64,000 nucleotides of DNA. Origin: Gadus chalcogrammus (taxonomy: Eukaryota; Chordata; Actinopteri; Gadiformes; Gadidae). The notes below the pieces were generated by a model. The model had not been told where the DNA came from and did no database searches. It saw only the letters and a program-made list of their open reading frames with translations. The position numbers and the translations under genes are program-made. The stretch is taken from the NCBI RefSeq assembly GCF_026213295.1, contig NC_079426.1:26474902-26538901 (forward strand), written 5' to 3'. Positions 57,142 to 64,000 of this stretch are shown here, in pieces (position 1 is the stretch's first letter; each line of letters begins with the position of its first letter).

Positions 57142-57650
57142 CTGCAACTCTGCAGTGCTGGCTTTCCCTGATTCAACCTCACTAGTGTCCAGCTGGACTT
57201 CATCTGAGCTCTAATATGAAAGCAGGGGAGATTAATAAGGCATAGAAGAATACTGATCGGATTGTCAAGAACAAGGGAAAAACATACAGACAGAGTAACT
57301 CCTTTCTAGATGTGGGACGTTACTCGTTTTCAAGTGACATGGGTTAAGTTAATAGAAAAATTATGTTATTTCTACAGTCACTTAAATCAAATCGCTTTTT
57401 GTCCTTTACTTTACTGTAAAGTCCGCCAGCAAACGTTGGCTTGTAACATTCATAATAACAACTTTTACCTAGCAAGAGTGTAGTAGTTAGATGTTGAATC
57501 ACAACATCATCTTAACATCAACAACTCTAACGTTAGTCTGAAAATATAATTATCCTCCTGGATAAAATTATGACCAACTCACATTTCCTTTCTTTTTTTT
57601 CTTCCCTGGAGAAAGAAATAATTTAAACTGCGCTGCTGCTGTCTTTTCAT
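57142..57650 (-). CDS. Candidate 5' exons of a TTF/ZMYM-like or domesticated-transposase host gene (partial)
   Basis: An ATG at 57648-57650 opens 68 nt of coding sequence (MKRQQQRSLNYFF start, then Lys/Arg-rich), ending at 57583 with a good donor (GTGAGT). A second segment, 57142-57208, is preceded by an AG acceptor and followed by GTAGGT; read in phase it gives the acidic SDEVQLDTSEVESGKASTAE. Together they have 45 codons in frame. A Met-Lys-Arg start with a hydrophobic Phe-Phe motif and an acidic tail is common at the N-termini of TTF-type zinc finger/hAT-derived proteins. A CpG-rich stretch with CTCGCG motifs lies just upstream (57700-57790). Later exons are not seen in the window, so this may be a gene fragment or chance. 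Confidence 0.35.
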
Positions 57651-57795
57651 CGTCTCTAACCGGTCGCGTTAGCTGCAGACCCCCGCATCTCCAACAGTCT
57701 GAGCAGTTGAGGGGATGCGGCAGCGTAGCGCTGTCTTGCGAGACAGCCGTATTCACGCGAGATCGCGAGATCACAAGATCACGCGATTAGGGCGG

Positions 57796-58560
57796 CAGTG
57801 ATTGTGTTGCCAACTTAGCGATTTTGTCGCTATATTTAGCTACTATTCAGACCCCTTTGGCGACTTTTTCTTCAAAACAGCGACAAGCGACAAATCTACC
57901 TCCTTTTTCAGCTGTTATTGGTGACTTTTGGCGACTTTTTGAGGTGAAAGCACTATCGCTATTACCTCTTCACAACGAGCACCGGGTGCCTGCGCGGCCC
58001 CTCCCCCGTCTCAAAGCACTTACAGGCAGCCCAGTCCTCGTGCAGCAGTCCCTCCCAGCTGCTCTGTTAACAGGAGCTAACAGGAGACATTCATGCCTCG
58101 GCATCCGGGCTGCAAATGAATCTGCGTCCCGGCCAGCAAGCCGCCGCCGACTGATCCCGCCCCCTGACGTACAGTCAGGGCGGGAAAATGTAATATTTTC
58201 TTTGTCTAAATAAAATAATAAATCGCTGTGTTACATTGACTCACACTGCCTCAGGCTCAGTCACTTCACCTCACCTCGTCCACTGTGTGTGTGTGTCTTT
58301 ACCATGTCGCAGTCAAAACTTTACCAACAAAAATATAGGAAAGTGCTTTTAAGGGCTGGTTAAAGCCGTTTATTGGAGACGATAAACGAGCATACTGTAG
58401 CTATTGCAAGGTCGATTTCTGTGCCAAACTCAGTGATGTGAAGAAACACAGTTCAACCCAAAAGCAACTTCTGGTTATGCAAATTAGGTGATGACGTCAT
58501 CTAGCGACTTCTAGCGAGAGCCAATAGCTACTTTCCTTACTGAAGAGTTGGCAACACTGG
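57796..58560 (+). mobile_element. hAT-like non-autonomous element with zinc-finger relic
   Basis: The left end CAGTGATTGTGTTGCCAAC and right end GAGTTGGCAACACTG are imperfect inverses of the hAT-type CAGTGTTGCCAAC terminus. From the ATG at 58304 the plus strand carries the remains of a BED-like finger (AYCSYCKVDFCAKLSDVKKH) interrupted by a frameshift and a TAA near 58361. The last His of the finger is lost and there is no catalytic domain. Confidence 0.65.
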
Positions 58561-58726
58561 ATCAGCAATGGCAGCGGTAACCGCGGCGCTTACGTCCCCG
58601 GTGGAAATCAGGCTTTATGACCCCAACTTAGCCTTCTAGGCAGCGATTCGAAGGCGTTTCCAGCCTGAAGGCCTTAACCCCCTGCGCGCTGCCTTAAAGG
58701 CTCCGTGGGGGGCATACAATGCCATC

Positions 58727-59299
58727 AACATGGTCTCACAGGAATCCGTGAAATGACTACGGTCGGACGCTTAACTCGAAATCCGTGGCCACATCACAGA
58801 AACACGCCGATATCCGTGGGTGAGGCACGGAATAACAGTGTCATTAACTTGCATTGGAGCAAATTCCGTGGCCACATCACAGACAATTGAAGTGATTCCG
58901 TCAGACCACCACGGATTTTGAGTTAAGCCCCCGCTGTGGTCAAATGTTGCACACACACAGATTGAAACGGGAGCACACACACAGATTGAAACGGGAATCT
59001 GTGTGTGTGCCACGGAATATCATTGTCATTTACTTGCATTGGAGCAACTTCCGTGGACACAACAAGGACAATTTAAGTGTTTCAGTGAGACCACCCCGGG
59101 TTTTGAGTTAAGCCCCCGTGGTCGGCTCGCTCGTTGAAACGGGGATCCGTGTGTGAGCCACGGAACAACAGCGTCATTAACTTGCATTGGAGCGAATTCC
59201 GTGGCCACATCACGGAAATCGGCGTGTTTCCGTGATGTGTCCACGGATTTCGAGTTATTCGTCCGTAGTCATTTCACGGATTCCTGTGAGACCAGGTTG
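58727..59299. mobile_element. 'CGTGG'-family MITE, intact copy
   Basis: The ends CAACATGGTCTCACAGGAAT and ATTCCTGTGAGACCAGGTTG are inverted. The interior is made of repeated modules with AAATCCGTGG, GTCATTAACTTGCATTGGAGC and GAAACGGGGATCCGTGTGTG. No coding content. Confidence 0.75.
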
Positions 59300-60364
59300 A
59301 ACGCCATACATGGGGCCGGTGACAAGACGCCGTATTGCGCTTTCAAAATAAAAGCAAGTGAGTAAAATATTTAAAAATCTGATATTTAATTAAATTTAAT
59401 TATTAAAATATTTTATTTTTGCGGTATAATTTTTGGGTGGGACAAATGCGAAAATTGGAGGGGACACGTCCCCTCCGTCCCCCCCGGTTCCTACGCCCTT
59501 GCTTCTCTCCATCTGCTGCTTCTTGTGTATTCACTGACTTCCCCCCCCCCCCCCTCTCTCTCTCCCTCTCCCCCTCTCTCTCTCTCTTTGTCTCTTTGTC
59601 TGTGTATTGCTCTGCTGTAAACAGATGTAGAGTACAACATTGTAACAAACACCCCCCAAGGTGAATTGGGAGCCTCTGACTCATGAAATCTATCTAGCTT
59701 TCTATCTCTGTCACTCTTCTCACGTCCGCTTCCTCTCGCTCTGCAGCCTACTCTTTCTTGTCCTCCCCTCCTGCCCGCCCCTCTTGAACTGTGTTCCTGC
59801 CCCACCTTATCCCGCCATCCTCTTCCAGCCCTCATGCACCATGTTAGGCTATGTTGTGATTATGGAGCTGATTGATTTGGCTTGTAGGGCCACAGAAGGC
59901 CTACGTTGTTGTTGCTCTAATTTATTAAAGTGACAACTTTATAGGGGGTATGAATAAACGTTTTGGGGTATGAATAAACAGCTTACTTAGTGAGAATCAA
60001 GATAGTGTTTTAAAATCAACGTATAAGAACGATGTCTCTTGCTGCACAGAAAGTTAGGAAATTAAAAAATGCTCTTGTTTAGCTCACAGTCAAACCTGTG
60101 CAGTATAGGAATCGTGTATTGATCTATCTCCATCTGTTGATCTATCTCTATACATGTGTGTTGAGCAAGAAGTAAGTACCGTTTGATTGCTTGCATCATG
60201 ATTGAAAAACATCCATTATATGTGTATGCACATGCATAACTGTGCGCATGTGTTTGTGTGTGTGTCTCTATAACAAGCTCAGAGTGTTTGATGTATGACT
60301 GGTCAGTTAGGACATTCTGCACTCTTGATCATGTTGAGGGCTGTTGTGTATATTGTGTGTGTGT

Positions 60365-60397
<33 letters not shown>

Positions 60398-60486
60398 AGA
60401 ATGTGTGTGTGCGCACGCGTGTGTGTGTGTCTGTGCGTGTTTGTGTCTGTGCGTGTGGCTGCGTGTTTTGTGGCTGTCTGTATCTG

Positions 60487-60540
60487 TGCGCATGTGTATG
60501 AGGGGCCGCCTGGGACAGAATTCATACTTGGTCTTACACA
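60487..60540. repeat. Partial copy of the 34340-35444 fold-back terminus
   Basis: TGTATGAGGGGCCGCCTGGGACA matches the fold-back end TGTATGAGGGGCCGTTTAGGACA. Confidence 0.5.
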
Positions 60541-60636
60541 CACTATTATAATCTTGCATATACACCAGTATACTCATACACACACACTATTATACTCCTT
60601 TTACATGTATAGAAGTGTGTGAGCGAGTATAGTATA

Positions 60637-60688
60637 TGTGGTCTTGTAGGCTACTGTCCTGTGCAGGACAGTAGCCTACAAGACCACA
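60637..60688. repeat. Perfect 25-bp-arm palindrome
   Basis: TGTGGTCTTGTAGGCTACTG and its exact inverse flank a 2-bp centre, with 25 bp in each arm. Confidence 0.95.
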
Positions 60689-60760
60689 CAAAACAAGGGA
60701 GACAACAAGTCTGACTGGACACACACAAAATACATCACATTAAAACCAGACACATGCATT

Positions 60761-60840
<80 letters not shown>
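60761..60840. repeat. (GACA)n microsatellite
   Basis: Twenty perfect GACA units. Confidence 0.95.
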
Positions 60841-61403
60841 TATGTTCTAAAATATGTTATATTATTTGCCTTGCGGAGCCAGCCAGTCCTGTGCACGTAT
60901 GCAAATTAGCCATGTGCGCCTACAGAAGAAAGACGTAATGTTGAGGAGTCATACTAAAAACGGATAGCAAGCGAAAGCTAAAACAGACTGTATCAATCAC
61001 ACACTTTGGGTACATTCTAACTTATGGTTAGAGGCTATTCTTTAAATCTTTGCAGTGACTCAATGTTGATGATAAAACGGATTGTTTTACCATGAGATGA
61101 GTGTGACTGTGCGTGTGTCCTTTCCGGCTTCGGCATACTGCATGGTTATGAAGGCCTTGTGGTTAGTTGTGGTGAAGCAGCCTAGCCTTGGAGTTAGTTA
61201 GTTAGAGATGTATTGTCCCCTTGGGGAAATTGTTCTCAGTGAAAAGACAGATACACATGACCATTAACAACAACGACATTAAGAACAAACAACAAAAAGT
61301 AAATAAAGATAAACAACCACTGACAGGACAAAACCCCCAAATCATCATATTTACCACATAGTTCAGGGACACATCTAAAAATGTTGGCATTTTAAACCAA
61401 CAA

Positions 61404-61880
61404 TTAAAACCTTCTTTCTAAATGTTTGTTTAAAAGGCTGATGGATTGTGGAATGAATGACTGTTTTGTTCTATTTTTGGAGAGGGCTGGGTATCGAAAC
61501 CTGCTACCTGAGGGTAATAGTTCGAAGGTGGAGAAAAGTGGGTGTTTTGAATTTGCTAAAATAATTTCTGCTTTACTCTGAACTCTCTCTCTGTAGGTGT
61601 TTTCCAGACTATTTAAATTAGTACCCAACAGCTTGCTGGCAGTGGTCACTATTTTCCTAAGCCTACTCTTCTGTGCTTCTGCTGCGCTGCCGAACCAGCA
61701 GATTATGCAGAAGGTCAAGACACTCTCCACATAAGCAGTGTAGAACATCTTAGCCATTTTACGGTCTACATCAAATGAAATCAGCTTTTTTAAAAAGTAA
61801 AGCCTTTGCTGTCCTTTTTTCTGAATGAGTTCCGTGTACGGCTCCCACTTCAACTTGTGGTCTAAAACCTTGGATAAACT
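61404..61880 (-). pseudogene. LINE reverse transcriptase C-terminal fragment
   Basis: The minus-strand frame carries VLDHKLKWEPYTELIQKK, QQRLYFLKKL, FYTAYVESVLTFCIICWFG and SFIPQSISLLN, the post-RT region of CR1/Rex1-type LINEs. It differs from the other LINE families in the window. The palm domain is absent. The open frame extends further to 62120 but that part is not LINE-like. Confidence 0.8.
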
Positions 61881-62208
61881 GGAGTGATTGTGTACGGGCG
61901 TGCGAGAGTGAGAGAGAGCACACCCGCCGTGGTGATGCTTGGCTTGTTGTGCTCTGTCTGTCAGCATCCGCCGGGTTGGACGAAAGTGCTTTGTGTATGT
62001 GTTCAACGTACGTCTGTCTGATCGTATTTGCGTAGGGTTGCCACCTTTCAGAAATAAAAAATAAGGGACGCCCAGCACGGGCCCGACTCCTGAGGGGCAG
62101 GGCGCCCGCAGCAGTGGCATGTTTTATCACATTCTCACTCCGAGCGGGTCGATTTTTGACGAACGGTCAGTGACTTTGGTTTCAGCCTCTGACGCAAAAG
62201 GGTACCCT

Positions 62209-62280
62209 TGTGCTTCTTTTTCGACGCATGGGGTTTTCAACTCGTTACAATGTAGGCCTAATCCCCCCACGGCAATATAA
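62209..62280. repeat. Direct repeat flanking the LINE, left copy
   Basis: TGTGCTTCTTTTTCGACGCA through CCACGGCAATATA recurs at 63822-63888, on the other side of the LINE. Confidence 0.75.
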
Positions 62281-62444
62281 GTTCAAGTTCAAGTTCAAGT
62301 TCAAGTGTACTTTATTGTCAAAAATCTATGTAACAGGGTTAGCACAGAAGTTTGAAATTGCGTTTGGCCAGACTCCAATGTGTAGTTAAAAAACATTTAA
62401 CAAAAAAAACATATAACATTTAAATAAGACATTGACAATAATCT

Positions 62445-62551
<107 letters not shown>

Positions 62552-62631
62552 CAGCAGAAGTACAATCAGTGGTCACAAGGTGCAACAGTAAAGTAAAGTG
62601 CAACAGTAAAGTGCCAGTGACATGGTGAAGT

Positions 62632-63758
62632 TCATGTGGTTTTCTTCAGTGTGTTGATGAGTCTGATGGCTTGTGGAAAGAAGCTGTTACTCAGTCTGCT
62701 TGTGCGGGACCGCAGGCTGCAGTACCGCTTCCCTGATGGTAGAAGGGAGAACAGACTGTGTGCTGGATGAGTTGTGTCTTTGATGATGTTCATTGCCCGC
62801 TTGGAACAGTGTGAAGTGTACAGTTTCTTAATGGCTGGTAGGGGTGACCTGATGATCTTTTCTGCTGTCCTCACCACCCTCTGCAGTGCCTTCTTGTCTG
62901 CAGCTAGACAGCTGCCATGCCAGACAGAGACGTTGCTGGTCAGGATGCTCTCAATAGCACCTCTGAAGAAGGTGGTGAGGGCAGAAGTGGGGAGGTCAGC
63001 TCTTCTCATCCTTCTCAGGAAGTAGAGTCGTGTCTGCGCCTTCTTGACCAGCGCGGTGGTGTTGGTAGTCCATGAGAGGTCATTTGTGATGTGCACTCCC
63101 AGGAACTTTGTGCTTTTCACAGACTCTACTGCACTGCCGTTGATGATGAGTGGGATGTGTGTTGGTTGTTCCTTCCTGAAGTCTACAGTAATTTCTTTTG
63201 TTTTGTTGACGTTGAGAAGCAGATTGTTCCTCTCACACCAGTTGATGAGTAGCTGTACCTCCTCTCTGTATGCTGAGTCATCATTGTCTTTGATGAGGCC
63301 CACCACTGTTGTGTCATCTGCAAATTTGATGATGTGATTCGTTTCAAATTTGGCACAGCAGTCGTGGGTCATCAGCGTGAACAGCAGGGGGGATAGCACA
63401 CATCCTTGCGGCACCCCCGTGTTTATGATGGTGGTCGCTGAGGAGTTGTTTCCGACTCTGACTGTCTGCGGTCTGTTAGTAAGAAAGTCCAGCAGCCAGT
63501 TGCACAGTGAAGTGCTGATGCCTATTTTACTCAGCTTGTCCACAAGATGTTGGGGGATGACGGTGTTGAACGCAGAGCTGAAGTCTATGAACAACATCCG
63601 TGCGTGACTGTTTTTATTCTCCAGATGAGCCAGGCAGAGGTGGAGTGCTGTTGCTATGGCGTCATCAGTGGAGCGCTTGGGGCGGTAGGCAAATTGGTAT
63701 GGATCCAGAGTAGTGGGGAGGGTGGATGTTAGGTGGGCCTTTACCAGTCTCTCAAAGT
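62632..63758 (-). pseudogene. LINE reverse transcriptase, truncated but open (about 375 residues)
   Basis: The frame is open from the truncation point near [14 protein letters not shown] to the stop at 62632. It shows [50 protein letters not shown] (intact catalytic aspartates), [12 protein letters not shown] and the C-terminal [11 protein letters not shown]. The first ~48 residues of the frame come from flanking DNA. The copy lacks its endonuclease and 5' UTR, so it is not a functional gene. It is related to, but distinct from, 23871-25202. Confidence 0.85.
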
Positions 63759-63774
63759 ATAAAATAAAAATCTC

Positions 63775-63925
63775 AAAATATATGAAGCTATGAGCATTCA
63801 TCCCATTGGCTAACGGAGGACCTTGTGCTTCTTTTTTCGACGCAGGGGTTTTCCACTCACTACAATGTAATCCCTCCACGGCAATATATGAAGCTATGAG
63901 CATTCATCCCATTGGCTAACGGAAG
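63775..63925. repeat. Direct repeats flanking the LINE, right copies
   Basis: ATATGAAGCTATGAGCATTC occurs twice, at 63779 and 63887, on either side of the CGACGCAGGGG block that also lies at 62209-62280. The LINE therefore interrupted a local tandem repeat. Confidence 0.7.
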
Positions 63926-64000
63926 ACCCGATGGCTGCACATTAACGGCAAAATCTGTGACATTACTCAACACAACTACACCAACGTGTCCTTGTTAATT

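Overview
The window reads as teleost fish nuclear DNA. It has long CA/GT, GA and GACA microsatellites, several CR1/L2/Rex1-group LINE copies, Gypsy-type LTR elements, Tc1-, hAT- and PIF/Harbinger-like MITEs and large fold-back elements. No complete ordinary host gene is visible; the best host candidate is a pair of short putative 5' exons on the minus strand at 57142-57650. Species cannot be named from the sequence.

The main object is an almost complete integrated virus-like element of the Polinton/Maverick type (the capsid-bearing animal group also called adintoviruses) at 38373-52535, 14163 bp. It has about 107-bp terminal inverted repeats, AGT...ACT termini and a perfect 6-bp target duplication (GTTCTG at 38367-38372 and 52536-52541). 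Rightward genes run: unknown protein, a Cys/His-rich protein, a small protein with a Bcl-2 BH1-like stretch, retrovirus-like integrase with chromodomain, penton-like minor capsid protein, basic core-like protein, double-jelly-roll major capsid protein, and adenain-like protease. Leftward genes run from the right end: protein-primed-type PolB, FtsK/A32-like packaging ATPase, small basic protein, unknown protein. The two sets converge at about 44.95-45.05 kb with a poly(A) signal on each strand. Together they cover integration, replication, packaging, maturation and virion structure. All frames are open except PolB, which is broken at exonuclease motif II, next to a 65-bp direct duplication, and has a second frame problem at its N-terminus. 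The virus sits inside an older Harbinger-like MITE (37787-38366 and 52542-52676).

Left of the virus: the 5' end of an LTR retrotransposon on the minus strand (1-1669, proline-tRNA primer site); a Harbinger MITE (2941-3489); a 6-kb fold-back element (4302-10294) whose arms carry tandem arrays of a 170-bp unit; a microsatellite/MITE-rich stretch (10.3-18.5 kb); a LINE copy on plus (18.5-21.1 kb); a nearly full-length LINE on minus (23.57-26.81 kb) inserted in a MITE; a second copy of the first LINE family on minus (29.36-34.0 kb), split by an hAT MITE with an 8-bp target duplication; a 1.1-kb fold-back element (34340-35444); and a decayed Gypsy element with LTR-like repeats (35609-37648).

Right of the virus: non-coding DNA with minisatellites and microsatellites, MITEs, an hAT remnant with a zinc-finger relic (57796-58560), a LINE 3' fragment (61404-62120) and a 5'-truncated LINE (62311-63758). 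Stretches at 11.5-12.3, 15.3-16.1, 22.1-22.9, 27.7-29.35, 52.7-53.1, 56.4-57.1 and 59.3-60.3 kb hold nothing I can name beyond simple repeats.
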